The position numbers and the translations under genes were made by a program. Positions 26,038 through 34,745 of a stretch of 64,000 nt of DNA are shown piece after piece. This DNA comes from an uncultured Eubacteriales bacterium (GTDB lineage: Bacteria > Bacillota > Clostridia > Oscillospirales > Oscillospiraceae): assembly GCA_958402445.1 (NCBI GenBank), contig CATXTO010000007.1, positions 31,437 through 95,436 on the forward strand. Reading direction: 5' to 3'. The notes under the pieces are model-generated. The model was not told the DNA's origin. It was given only the letters and a program-made list of their open reading frames with translations, and ran no database searches. The number at the start of each line of letters is the position of its first letter. The stretch's first letter is position 1.

Positions 26038-27123
26038 TCATTTCAAAGCGGTGCTGTTGTTCAGAATTAGAGTGCTGTATAAAAACAGCACATCCTGCTG
26101 CTGGAAGTCCAGGTACTGGTCCAGAAGCGAACTACTTATATACCGTAGGTCCACCAAAGTGATTTTTTGATAGGAGCCGGCCAGCAGGGGAATCAGACTG
26201 CTGCCGAAGGAATCCCGGAACACCACCAGCTCCCGCCGGGTCTGCGCATTGGAATTAACGATAACCTGAAGGGCCGCCGCACCGGAGAGGTACAGCTCAT
26301 AGGGGTCCCGGCCCGCTCCCTTCTGCAGGTCGTAAATTGCACCGTAGGAGTCGGTCTCTAAATTGTAAACAGAACATCCATCCAGACTGCGGCTAGTCAG
26401 ATAAACAAGTTGGTCCGGCTGCAGCGGCAAGGCAGACTGTCCGTAGTAGGCACCGTAAAATGGGTCGATGGTATGGGAGGTATAGTCCCAGGAGAGAGGG
26501 ACTGCCAACCCATCCGCCAGCACCTGCGCAACAGGCTGCAGCCGTTCCTGCCGCCAGTGGGGGTCTGTGGTGTAGTAATCCTCTATGCTAAGACTGTCAA
26601 ATAGGTCCAGGTAGGTCCAACCGGAAAGCCCGTCGGCCATGATTTGCCGAAGCTTATCATAGTCCATGGCGGGGTAACCATTTTGCCTGGCCAGAAAAAA
26701 GTTTTTATCTGGGATAATACTATAGTAGCATTTTACATCCGATTCAGAAAGGTAGGTTTGCCAAATTGATTGAATCTTCTCCGCCGCGCGCTCCACGAAG
26801 CGCTCCCGCAACGGATATTCCAGCTTCGAGGCGGTTCCATTGACAACATAGATGCCGTTGTTGTCCCGCTGGCCCAGCAGGCCGAACTGCACATATGCTT
26901 TCAGCCGGCGGAACGAATCCCGAAGTGGGAACTGGTCCGATGCCGCTTTTTCCGCCTCCTCCCGGAAGGAGCCGGTAAGAACTCCCTGCCAGTGCGGACA
27001 GGGCCATTGCGCCAGCTTACGCCGTTCGCTCATCGAAATAGGATGCTTACTGGCCAGCATGACGCTGCCGCCTGTCAGCAGAAGCGCGGCCAAAAGAATC
27101 AGGGTGATAATTTGCCTTTTCAT
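26038..27123 (-). CDS. DHHW-family protein (SGNH/AlgX-like O-acetyltransferase partner)
   Basis: The 361-residue protein has an N-terminal signal anchor (residues 4-24) and a large extracytoplasmic domain. The motif YYTTDPHWRQE supplies the Asp-x-His of the DHHW and AlgX/AlgJ families, and LVVFRDSFGSSLIPLLA resembles the block carrying the nucleophilic Ser. Such proteins accept acyl groups exported by an MBOAT partner and transfer them to cell-surface polysaccharide. The MBOAT gene lies 10 bp upstream in the same operon, so the pair is probably functional together. The polymer acceptor is unknown. Confidence 0.88.
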   Translation of the reverse strand: MKRQIITLILLAALLLTGGSVMLASKHPISMSERRKLAQWPCPHWQGVLTGSFREEAEKAASDQFPLRDSFRRLKAYVQFGLLGQRDNNGIYVVNGTASKLEYPLRERFVERAAEKIQSIWQTYLSESDVKCYYSIIPDKNFFLARQNGYPAMDYDKLRQIMADGLSGWTYLDLFDSLSIEDYYTTDPHWRQERLQPVAQVLADGLAVPLSWDYTSHTIDPFYGAYYGQSALPLQPDQLVYLTSRSLDGCSVYNLETDSYGAIYDLQKGAGRDPYELYLSGAAALQVIVNSNAQTRRELVVFRDSFGSSLIPLLAGSYQKITLVDLRYISSSLLDQYLDFQQQDVLFLYSTLILNNSTALK

Positions 27124-27133
27124 AGGGTACTCC

Positions 27134-28534
27134 TTAAAAGCGGAAGTAAAGAAAGGGATTAAACGATCCGTCCACCAGGTACGCCGTGGAAAAAAGCAGG
27201 AGAATCACTATGACAAGAGGCTGTATCCCGGACAGAATACGCGCCCCAACTCGAGAGGCCTGCACCTTTTGAACCAAAAACTTTGGCAGGGGGGTGGCAC
27301 CTAGGCCGGCCAGGAGCAGCAGGATGAGATTGCTCCGCAGCATATACAGTCCTTCTACGGACCGAAGGGAGAGACCACCGGCACCGAACAGCGCGCCCAG
27401 GTCCGCCGCGGCTTGCGAGAATGATTCGGCATTGAACAGCACGAAGCTCAGAATCACCCAAACGAGTACATAGAAATGGCCGAACCAGGGATGCCGCTCC
27501 AAAGCCCCCTTCCAAAGCAGCTTTTCTCCCATAAGAAGCAGAGCGAACAGCAGTCCCCAAGCTAAAAAATTCCAGCCTGCGCCGTGCCAGAGCCCGGTTA
27601 GGCTCCAGACGATCAAGATATTCCACATCCACCGAGGCCTGCCGACCCGATTTCCCCCTAAGGGGATATAGACGTAATCCCGAAACCAACTGCTTAGGCT
27701 GATGTGCCATCTTCGCCAAAACTCCGTTATTGAGGTTGCGATGTACGGATATCGGAAGTTTTCTGGAAAGTGGAACCCCAAGATACCGCCAAGTCCAATG
27801 GCCATGTCGCTATAGCCGGAAAAGTCGAAGTAAATTTGTAACGTAAACGAGACTGCATAGAGCCAGGCGTACAGCACGGAGGGCTCAGCGGTCGCCCGAT
27901 AAGCTTGGCATAAAAGTCCTAAGTTGTTGGCCAGCAGGACTTTTTTGCCAAGCCCAAGGACAAATCGCTCCGCTCCTACACAGGCGGCTGCAATTTTGTG
28001 CTTCCGGTTGCGGAGCTCCAGGGCAATATCCCGATACCGGACGATGGGCCCGGCAATCAGCTGGGGAAACAGCACCACGTAGGTAGCAAAGTCCAAAAGA
28101 TTCCGCTGCACGGCGGCCGTACCGCGATAGAGGTCGATGGTGTAGCTCAGAATCTGAAAGGTATAAAAGCTGATTCCAATGGGCAGCGCCAGCTTCCAAA
28201 GGGGCAGCTTCGCCCTAAATAGTCCGTTCACCGTTTCCAGGAGGAAGTCGGCATATTTAAAACAAGCCAGGATCCCCACGCTGACGACTACGGACAGCAC
28301 GAGAAAGACACGCGCACCGCGTCGGCCTCGGAACTGCTCAATCGCAAGCCCAAACCCATAGCCCAGAAGGATAGATACCAAAATTAAAGGCAAGTATCGT
28401 GGCTCTCCCCAGGCGTAGAAGATCAGGCTGGCCACGAGAAGGACCAGATTTTTACCGGGTTTGGGTACTGCAAAATACAGCAGCAGCGTACCGGGCAGAA
28501 AGGCGTAGAGAAAAATCAGGCTCGAAAAAACCAT
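27134..28534 (-). CDS. MBOAT-family membrane O-acyltransferase (AlgI/DltB type)
   Basis: The 466-residue protein has about eleven transmembrane helices. The start MVFSSLIFLYAFLPGTLLLYF and the block NFRYPYIATSITEFWRRWHISLSSWFRDYVYIPLGGNR are hallmark AlgI sequences, and the active-site His is in LTGLWHGAGWNFLAWG. It moves acyl groups (commonly acetyl) from cytosolic donors across the membrane for a periplasmic or surface transferase, here most likely the DHHW protein encoded next. A DltB role is unlikely because dltA, dltC and dltD are absent. Confidence 0.93.
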   Translation of the reverse strand: MVFSSLIFLYAFLPGTLLLYFAVPKPGKNLVLLVASLIFYAWGEPRYLPLILVSILLGYGFGLAIEQFRGRRGARVFLVLSVVVSVGILACFKYADFLLETVNGLFRAKLPLWKLALPIGISFYTFQILSYTIDLYRGTAAVQRNLLDFATYVVLFPQLIAGPIVRYRDIALELRNRKHKIAAACVGAERFVLGLGKKVLLANNLGLLCQAYRATAEPSVLYAWLYAVSFTLQIYFDFSGYSDMAIGLGGILGFHFPENFRYPYIATSITEFWRRWHISLSSWFRDYVYIPLGGNRVGRPRWMWNILIVWSLTGLWHGAGWNFLAWGLLFALLLMGEKLLWKGALERHPWFGHFYVLVWVILSFVLFNAESFSQAAADLGALFGAGGLSLRSVEGLYMLRSNLILLLLAGLGATPLPKFLVQKVQASRVGARILSGIQPLVIVILLLFSTAYLVDGSFNPFLYFRF

Positions 28535-28605
28535 ATAGACTCCTGACCGCCGCCCGGCGAATATGGCGCATGCAAGCCAATCCGCAGGGGCGGCGGTATT
28601 TTATG

Positions 28606-29172
28606 TTATTTTTTCAGCGTGGTATCCAAGGAACCGCCTACAACCTCAGTAAACGCGGCCATCAGGTCATCCGCCAGAGTTTCCGAGAGGCTGTCGCTGA
28701 CCATCACCAGTAAGATCAGGTTGCCTGATACGCCGATTTGTACGTTGTCGGCAGTCACACAGATCCACTTGTTGGGGTTCACCTGATCCAGTATTTGCTG
28801 TGCAACTTCCCCGGCATCCTTTGCGTCTGCAACCCGGGCCGCGCACAGGGAATAGGCCTGAGACGTGATCATAGCCTCGCTATACATGGCCTCGCTGAGC
28901 TTGCTCCCGTCCTTTAGGCCCAAATAATAGGACAGAGCGTCCGGGTCCGCCACATCGATGGTCGTGGGCTCGGAGAGCATCAAATCCACCGGCTGCTTAT
29001 CATAAATCGCTTGAATCAGCTCTACCAAGGAACCGGAGTAGGAAGTCGTGGTTGGGGCCGTTGATGGGGACGTAGGGACTGTAGATGGAACGGGGTCTTT
29101 GCTGCCCGTGGTACAGGCAGCAAGGCTTAGGGCCAGCGTCGCGGCCAGAAGTATGGCAATGAACTTTTTCAT
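28606..29172 (-). CDS. Small lipoprotein, possibly DUF4358-like
   Basis: This 188-residue protein has a lipoprotein signal (MKKFIAILLAATLALSLAAC; lipidated Cys20), a Thr/Pro/Ser-rich linker of about 25 residues, and a globular domain from about residue 50 with SGSLVELIQAIYDKQPVDL. The context, upstream of MBOAT and DHHW genes on the same strand, matches that in which DUF4358-type lipoproteins occur in Firmicutes; the domain assignment itself is tentative. It probably sits on the outer face of the membrane with the acyltransferase pair. The gap to the MBOAT gene is 71 bp. Confidence 0.72.
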   Translation of the reverse strand: MKKFIAILLAATLALSLAACTTGSKDPVPSTVPTSPSTAPTTTSYSGSLVELIQAIYDKQPVDLMLSEPTTIDVADPDALSYYLGLKDGSKLSEAMYSEAMITSQAYSLCAARVADAKDAGEVAQQILDQVNPNKWICVTADNVQIGVSGNLILLVMVSDSLSETLADDLMAAFTEVVGGSLDTTLKK

Positions 29173-29355
29173 AAGGTTCCTCCCAATTCATTTCTTACAT
29201 GTATTTTCACCGCCTGAAGTGCGCGGCTCATCTACTTAGACGGCAGCGGGCTGTCTGCGGTTGCACGGCGCGGTTTCTTTTTAAAAATAAAATGAAACGG
29301 GGCAACAGAAGATCTTGATTCAGGGAGCCCAAAAGCGGTACAAACGGAAAGGCCG

Positions 29356-29384
29356 CCGGGGCGCCTCAAAATGCGGCGCCCCGG
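29356..29384 (-). terminator. Terminator of the YbaK-TSCPD gene
   Basis: A 10-bp GC-rich stem CCGGGGCGCC / GGCGCCCCGG with a 9-nt loop, 10 bp past the stop on the minus strand; T-tract weak. Confidence 0.6.
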
Positions 29385-29393
29385 ATTGGCGGA

Positions 29394-30137
29394 TCAGTCC
29401 TGACCTTTTGCGGCCTTGAGGGCCTGCGCCAATTGGTCGGGGCAGGAGGTCGCCTTGGCGCCACAGCGAATTCCGTCGATTTTTGCGATGACCTCATCCA
29501 CGTCCATTCCCTCTACCAAGGTGCTGATGCCCTTTAGGTTTCCGTTACAGCCGCCAAGAAATACGACGTGTTTCAGCTTATTGTCTTCGATTTCAAACTG
29601 AATCTCTTGCGAACAGGTACCCTTCGTCTGATATGTGTACTGCATTCTATTGTCTCCCTTTCCATCTATTTTTATCAATTCCCGAAGTTCCGCCTGCACG
29701 AGCGCGGCCAGTTGCAAGGGCGGTACCAGCATCTGATGGCCCCTGGCCCCCGCAGAGACTGCGATTTCTTTGTGCTGGGCCGCCGTTTGGTCCAAGTAGG
29801 TTGGATATTGCTTTTTCATACCCACTGGGCTGCAGCCGCCCCGTACATAACCGGTCAGTCCCCGGAGTTCGTTCACTGAAACCAGCTCTACCTTTTTATC
29901 ACCTAGGGTCGCAGCCGCCTTTCTAAGATCCAATTCATGACACACCGGGATACAAAAAACTGCTACGTTACCACGGGCGCCCCGGGCAACCAGGGTTTTG
30001 AAAACCTGCACCGGCGGAAGTCCGATGGCCTGGGCGGCCCGAAGGCCTTTTGCATCCCGCTCATCAAATGGATAGAAGGCCTCCCGGCAGGGAATCCCGG
30101 CCTGCTCCAGCAGACGAATTGCGTTTGTTTTGGCCAT
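29394..30137 (-). CDS. YbaK/EbsC Cys-tRNA(Pro) deacylase fused to a TSCPD zinc-binding-type domain
   Basis: One open frame of 247 residues joins two families. Residues 1-160 are YbaK/EbsC, which hydrolyses mischarged Cys-tRNA(Pro): note the Lys in VQVFKTLVARG and the block LRGLTGYVRGGCSPVGMKKQYPTYLD. Residues 164-247 are a TSCPD domain (TIGR03905-like) with four Cys at about 174, 196, 225 and 232 (the last in ATSCPDQL). Just before the second domain there is an internal SD (AAGGGAG) and an ATG, so the TSCPD part may also be made separately. The fusion could be real, or reflect a lost stop codon. Confidence 0.8.
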   Translation of the reverse strand: MAKTNAIRLLEQAGIPCREAFYPFDERDAKGLRAAQAIGLPPVQVFKTLVARGARGNVAVFCIPVCHELDLRKAAATLGDKKVELVSVNELRGLTGYVRGGCSPVGMKKQYPTYLDQTAAQHKEIAVSAGARGHQMLVPPLQLAALVQAELRELIKIDGKGDNRMQYTYQTKGTCSQEIQFEIEDNKLKHVVFLGGCNGNLKGISTLVEGMDVDEVIAKIDGIRCGAKATSCPDQLAQALKAAKGQD

Positions 30138-30271
30138 ATCCTCACCTACCGGCCATATTATACGTCAGGTTCTTCCGCCTTGCAAGCGAAAATGAACGGA
30201 TTTCCACGCGGATTTCGGATATCTGAAAAGGTTCCGGTCATACTAAGCAAAAAAACGGAGGGAGCGCCTTT

Positions 30272-31006
30272 ATGCAATCTGAGGAAAACAATCCGGATTT
30301 GGTGGAGCAAAATCGAGAGCAAGTTTTAGAGCTGGGTTCCGACCTGACCAGAGGCAAGCATGGTAATATCTATACGCTAACAATCATTGGACAGGTGGAG
30401 GGACACCAGACACTGCCGGAGACGGCAAAAACCACCAAGTATGAGCATGTTTTACCGCTGCTTTCCGGAATTGAGGAAAGCGACGAAATTGACGGGCTTT
30501 TGTTGCTGCTCAATACCGTAGGCGGCGACATTGAAGCAGGTCTTGCCATTGCGGAGCTGGTTGCGGGCATGCGCAAGCCCACGGTCTCCCTGGTGCTGGG
30601 CGGCGGGCATTCCATCGGCGTACCCTTGGCAGTTTCGGCAAAAAGATCCTTCATTGCACCGACCGCCAGTATGACGATCCACCCCGTGAGAATGAACGGC
30701 TTAGTGGTAGGCGCGCCGCAGACCTTCCGGTATTTTAACCGGATTCAGGAGCAAATTGTGGACTTTGTCACGGAGAACTCTAAGATAAACCGGTCCGAGT
30801 TTGAAGGCTATATGATGGCTACTGGTGAAATGGCCACCGATGTAGGGACCATTTTGTATGGGCGGGAGGCAGTTGCCTCTGGGCTGATCGACAAATTGGG
30901 CGGCCTCAGCGACGCATTGGAGTGCCTGCACAAAATGGTGGACGGTTCACACAGGAAACGGCAGAGAAGGCAAAATAAGGCTGATGCGGAGCAACGTCTG
31001 TCCTAA
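30272..31006 (+). CDS. tepA: ClpP-family serine protease, TepA/YmfB type
   Basis: The 244-residue protein resembles B. subtilis TepA (YmfB), a ClpP-like protease implicated in protein export and spore-related processes. Family blocks include NTVGGDIEAGLAIAELV, GGGHSIGVPLAVSAKRSF with the nucleophilic Ser, and SMTIHPVRMNGLVVGAPQTF with the His region. A basic tail (HRKRQRRQNK) ends it. As in Bacillus, it lies just upstream of ftsK/spoIIIE, here separated by a UppP-like gene. SD GGAGGGAG precedes the ATG. A terminator follows, so it is probably its own unit. Confidence 0.9.
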   Translation: MQSEENNPDLVEQNREQVLELGSDLTRGKHGNIYTLTIIGQVEGHQTLPETAKTTKYEHVLPLLSGIEESDEIDGLLLLLNTVGGDIEAGLAIAELVAGMRKPTVSLVLGGGHSIGVPLAVSAKRSFIAPTASMTIHPVRMNGLVVGAPQTFRYFNRIQEQIVDFVTENSKINRSEFEGYMMATGEMATDVGTILYGREAVASGLIDKLGGLSDALECLHKMVDGSHRKRQRRQNKADAEQRLS

Positions 31007-31020
31007 AAAATGAACAAACC

Positions 31021-31046
31021 GGGCCGCTGCCTATTGGCAGCGGCCC
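31021..31046 (+). terminator. Terminator after tepA
   Basis: An 11-bp perfect stem GGGCCGCTGCC / GGCAGCGGCCC with a 4-nt loop, followed by ATCTTTTGC. Confidence 0.85.
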
Positions 31047-31159
31047 ATCTTTTGCACTAAAAAGCCGCATTCGACCGGGCCCGTCTGAAATACCTCGCTC
31101 CTGCCCAAATCCGGGCGAAAGAAAAGGGTAGAAATAGCCTGTAATTTGTGCTATCATAT

Positions 31160-31165
31160 TATAAT
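31160..31165 (+). promoter_or_regulatory. -10 box TATAAT for the uppP-like/ftsK pair
   Basis: A perfect -10 hexamer lies 37 bp before the proposed TTG start; no clear -35 is present at 16-18 bp. Its position excludes a GTG start at 31148. Confidence 0.45.
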
Positions 31166-31201
31166 GAAGTGAGCATATGGACAGAAAGGGGATGCAGGGG
31201 A

Positions 31202-32029
31202 TTGAGCTGGATACAGACCATTATTCTAAGTGCCGTTCAAGGCTTTACCGCATTTTTCCCTTTTTCCAGTACAGGCTTTCGCATGATTTTATGCCAATTA
31301 TTGGGCCTTCCCCTGGATGGGTCAGGTTTGGAGCTGCTGGAAGGGTTGCTGTATCTCTCCTGTCTTTTGCCTATTCTCCTGGTGTTTCACAAAGAATTTC
31401 GCGCCGCCCTGGGGGGAAGAGAAAATCGCGCTCAGAGGAAACCGGAGGGTCGGAGGCGTCAAAACGGGCTTTTGCGCCGGTTTGCTCTGCTGGTTTTTGC
31501 AGGAGCGTTGCCTCTGCTCCTGCTGCTTCCCGTGCAGGGTCTGCTGAAATCCTGGCGCGGAAGTCTTCTGTTTGCAGCCTGTTTTATGGTACTGAACGGT
31601 CTTCTGGTCTTTTCCTGCGAACGAATTGCCCACGGCACCCGGAACGTGCGCGCGGCCACCATGTCCAATGCGCTTCTCATGGGGTCGGCTCAAGCAATTT
31701 CTGCAGTACCAGGGTTATCTCGAACGGGACTGACGGTTATGGTTGGAATTGCTCAGGGAATGGATGAGAACACCAGCGTCGCCTTTTCCTTTCTTTTAGG
31801 CATTCCGGCCTTGCTGTTGGCCGCCGCTTCTAAGCTGATCGAAGCTCTCCGGCTGGGGCACATGGCGTTTCGGCCCCAGTATCTGGCGGGTATGGTTCTG
31901 ACGGCCTTCTGCGGCTATTTTGCCCTGCGGCTGTTGCGGTTTGTGGCCAGAAAAAATGCTTTCGGCAGTCTCGCCTACGGCAGCTGGGGCGCGGGCCTTC
32001 TTGCCTTTATTCTGTATCTGACCTGTTGA
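31202..32029 (+). CDS. UppP/BacA-family protein with altered catalytic residues
   Basis: The 275-residue polytopic protein aligns by eye with undecaprenyl-diphosphatase (UppP/BacA). In E. coli UppP the active site uses the (E/Q)xxxE pair, the His of SSTGH and the Arg of PGxSR. Here the first motif reads Q13-GFT-A17 and the second SSTG-F26, so the second Glu and the His are gone, while SAVPGLSRTGLT keeps the Arg. A basic loop (about residues 75-100, GRENRAQRKPEGRRRQ) is also unusual. Lipid phosphatase activity is therefore doubtful. I chose the TTG after AAGGGG because a promoter -10 lies upstream. It sits 13 bp before ftsK. Confidence 0.8.
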   Translation: MSWIQTIILSAVQGFTAFFPFSSTGFRMILCQLLGLPLDGSGLELLEGLLYLSCLLPILLVFHKEFRAALGGRENRAQRKPEGRRRQNGLLRRFALLVFAGALPLLLLLPVQGLLKSWRGSLLFAACFMVLNGLLVFSCERIAHGTRNVRAATMSNALLMGSAQAISAVPGLSRTGLTVMVGIAQGMDENTSVAFSFLLGIPALLLAAASKLIEALRLGHMAFRPQYLAGMVLTAFCGYFALRLLRFVARKNAFGSLAYGSWGAGLLAFILYLTC

Positions 32030-32042
32030 GAGGGAGCGTATC

Positions 32043-34745
32043 ATGGCTGAGAAAAAGTCCACTACATCCAAAAACACGGCAAAAAAGAAAAACGCCGCCG
32101 CAAAGTCCGGCAGGCCTTCTGCGGCGAAACGCGCGGCGAGCGCGAACACAGATACCTCGGTGCCGATTCGCGGGATCTGCGCGGGCGTCTGTCTGCTCCT
32201 GGCTGTTTTATCTCTCTTTGGCTGCTTTGCCGCCCAGGGGTTCATTCTGTCGGCATTAAAAAACGTGCTGTGCGGCCTGTTGGGAACGACCGGCTTTTAT
32301 CTGATGCCGGTGGTTCTATTCTATTTATTTTTTTTATTGGCATTTCAGCGCAAGCGTCCAGTTTGGTCTCGATGCCTGTCCGCAGTCTTGTTTGTCATTG
32401 CCGCGGGGGCGGTATCTCATCTTCTTGCCTCCAAGCCGGACCTGCCAAGCGGCATCCAACTGGTAGGCGGGCTGTATCAATCTGGAATCGCAGGGGAGAG
32501 CGGAGGCGTTTTGGGTGGCTTGGTGGCAATTACGTTCGAACTGGCGCTCAGTCGGATACTTGCGATAATTGTTTTGTGCATTTTAGGTTTAATCGCACTG
32601 TTGGCGTCCCTAGATGTGACGATCGGAAGCATCATCCGGGCCATTGAAAACCGCCCGCGCCCAGATTTTGAAGAGCCGGAACGGCAGCGGGACGACCCCG
32701 CCACCGTGGTGGTAAACCATTTTGCCTATAAGCACATTGCACATTTGGAGCGGAAAAAACGAGCGGCGGAGTATGACGTGCCCTTGGACGAGGAACCGGC
32801 GGCTCCATTGCCCAGGCCAGCCAAAAAGGAGCGGCTGCGGAAGGCTGCGGTGCAATCTCCCGACGAATTTCTGGAGTCGCAGTTGTCGGTCCGCCCCCCG
32901 GAAGAGAAATTGCCGATTGAGGTTTTCGACGGGGAGCCCATTACGGGGGACACCGTGATTCCTCCGGCGCCAGTAGAGGAATCTGTCCTGGAGCAGGCGG
33001 AGCCGGAGGCCGAATTGGAGGCTCCGGTGGATGCCGTGTCGCCGGAACCTCAAGAGCAATTGCATGACGGATGGGAGGAGGCGGTGATACAATCAGTAGG
33101 AGCCGTGCCGGCCCCTGCGGAGTCCGCGGCCCCGGACCCCCTGGGAAAAGTATCGGCACAGGAGGCCAGACAATCCGCCCAGGAGGTGGCGCAGGAAATT
33201 GCCAGCGGCGAGCAGGAGCCGAAACCGGAGTATCGGATTCCAGCGGTTGGACTATTGAAAGCGCCCTCCGGCGCCGTTGCCGATGGAACAAGCGAGATGC
33301 GGGAAAACACCAAGCGCCTGAATGAAGCTCTTCAGAGCTTTAAAATAGAAGCAAAAATCTGCAACGTGACTCGCGGCCCGTCTGTGACGCGGTATGAGGT
33401 TGAGCTGGCGCAGGGTGTCCGACTGGCGAAGATTACGGCGCTACAGGACGACATCGCGCTGGCGCTGGGAGCGACCGGTGTGCGGATTTCCGCCATACCG
33501 GAAAAAATTGCTGTGGTCGGAATCGAGGTTCCCAACAAGCTGGTGACCACCGTGGCTCTGCGGGAAGTCATCGATTCCCCGCAGTTTATTCGGGCTAAGT
33601 CTAAATCCTCCTTTGCCGTTGGCAAGGACATTGGCGGCGCCTGTGTGGTGGGGGATATCTCCAAACTGCCCCACATGCTCATCGCCGGCACCACGGGCTC
33701 AGGCAAATCTGTTTGTATGAACAGCATCATCATTTCCCTTCTGTACAAAGCGATGCCGGACGAGGTTAAGCTCATTATGGTGGACCCCAAGATGGTGGAG
33801 CTGGGCATTTATAACGGGATTCCGCATCTGCTGATTCCCGTGGTCACGGACCCCAAAAAGGCGGCTGGCGCCCTGCAGTGGGCAGTGACGGAGATGATGC
33901 GCCGTTACCGGACCATGTCCGATGCCGGCGTTCGGGATTTGGAGTCTTACAATCATATCGTTGAACACAGTGATGAGGGAGAGCGTCTGGCGCAGATTGT
34001 TGTAATTATCGACGAATTGGCGGACTTGATGCTGGTAGCAGCCAAGGAAGTGGAGGAATCCATCTGTCGGATTGCGCAAATGGGCCGGGCCGCAGGAATG
34101 CATCTCATTATCGCCACCCAGAGGCCCTCCGCAGACGTGATCACCGGTCTGATGAAGGCCAACATTCCCAGTCGGATTGCCTTTGCCGTGTCCTCCGCGA
34201 TGGAGTCCCGAATTATCTTGGATACCCAGGGCGCGGAAAAGCTGGTGGGACAGGGAGATATGCTCTACGCCCCCCTGGGGAAGGGAAAGCCGCGGCGGAT
34301 TCAGGGCTGTTACGTCAGTGACAGAGAAGTAGAAGCGGTCACGGATTTTGTGAAGAATCAAGCCGACCCATCCTATAGCCAGGAGGTAATGGAGGAGATT
34401 GAGCGGAAGGCGGAACAGAGCGGAAAGGGTGGAAAGGCCGACCCAGGTTCCGAACTTTCCAACGCAGCTTCGGAGGGAGACGAGTTGCTGCCCGCCGCAG
34501 TGGACGTGATTTTAGAGACCGGTCAGGCCTCGGTCTCCATGCTGCAGCGCCGGCTGAAACTGGGATATGCCAGAGCGGCACGGATTGTGGATGAGATGGA
34601 GGAAAAGGGAATCGTCGGGCCCTTCGTCGGCTCTAAGCCCAGATCAATTCTCATCTCCAAGGAGCAGTGGCAGCAGATGCAGTCAGGCCAAATGACCCTG
34701 GAGGAGCCGGAATGGAGCGAGCCGGTTCCAGAGGATATCCCGTAA
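32043..34745 (+). CDS. ftsK: FtsK/SpoIIIE-family DNA translocase
   Basis: This 900-residue ATP-driven DNA pump moves chromosomes through the division or sporulation septum. Layout: basic N-terminus (1-40), four transmembrane helices (about 45-200), an acidic Pro/Glu-rich linker (about 210-400), the motor domain with Walker A GTTGSGKS near residue 549 and the Walker B region IVVIIDELADLML, and a C-terminal gamma winged-helix domain (about 820-885; QASVSMLQRRLKLGYARAARIVDEME) that reads SRS/KOPS sequences. With tepA upstream and sporulation genes nearby, it may serve as SpoIIIE; FtsK and SpoIIIE cannot be told apart by sequence alone. Confidence 0.95.
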   Translation: MAEKKSTTSKNTAKKKNAAAKSGRPSAAKRAASANTDTSVPIRGICAGVCLLLAVLSLFGCFAAQGFILSALKNVLCGLLGTTGFYLMPVVLFYLFFLLAFQRKRPVWSRCLSAVLFVIAAGAVSHLLASKPDLPSGIQLVGGLYQSGIAGESGGVLGGLVAITFELALSRILAIIVLCILGLIALLASLDVTIGSIIRAIENRPRPDFEEPERQRDDPATVVVNHFAYKHIAHLERKKRAAEYDVPLDEEPAAPLPRPAKKERLRKAAVQSPDEFLESQLSVRPPEEKLPIEVFDGEPITGDTVIPPAPVEESVLEQAEPEAELEAPVDAVSPEPQEQLHDGWEEAVIQSVGAVPAPAESAAPDPLGKVSAQEARQSAQEVAQEIASGEQEPKPEYRIPAVGLLKAPSGAVADGTSEMRENTKRLNEALQSFKIEAKICNVTRGPSVTRYEVELAQGVRLAKITALQDDIALALGATGVRISAIPEKIAVVGIEVPNKLVTTVALREVIDSPQFIRAKSKSSFAVGKDIGGACVVGDISKLPHMLIAGTTGSGKSVCMNSIIISLLYKAMPDEVKLIMVDPKMVELGIYNGIPHLLIPVVTDPKKAAGALQWAVTEMMRRYRTMSDAGVRDLESYNHIVEHSDEGERLAQIVVIIDELADLMLVAAKEVEESICRIAQMGRAAGMHLIIATQRPSADVITGLMKANIPSRIAFAVSSAMESRIILDTQGAEKLVGQGDMLYAPLGKGKPRRIQGCYVSDREVEAVTDFVKNQADPSYSQEVMEEIERKAEQSGKGGKADPGSELSNAASEGDELLPAAVDVILETGQASVSMLQRRLKLGYARAARIVDEMEEKGIVGPFVGSKPRSILISKEQWQQMQSGQMTLEEPEWSEPVPEDIP

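Noticed and set aside
31148..31201. GTG start for the UppP-like protein 18 codons upstream
   Set aside because: The TATAAT -10 box lies within that extension, so it would not be in the transcript; the family N-terminus begins at the TTG.
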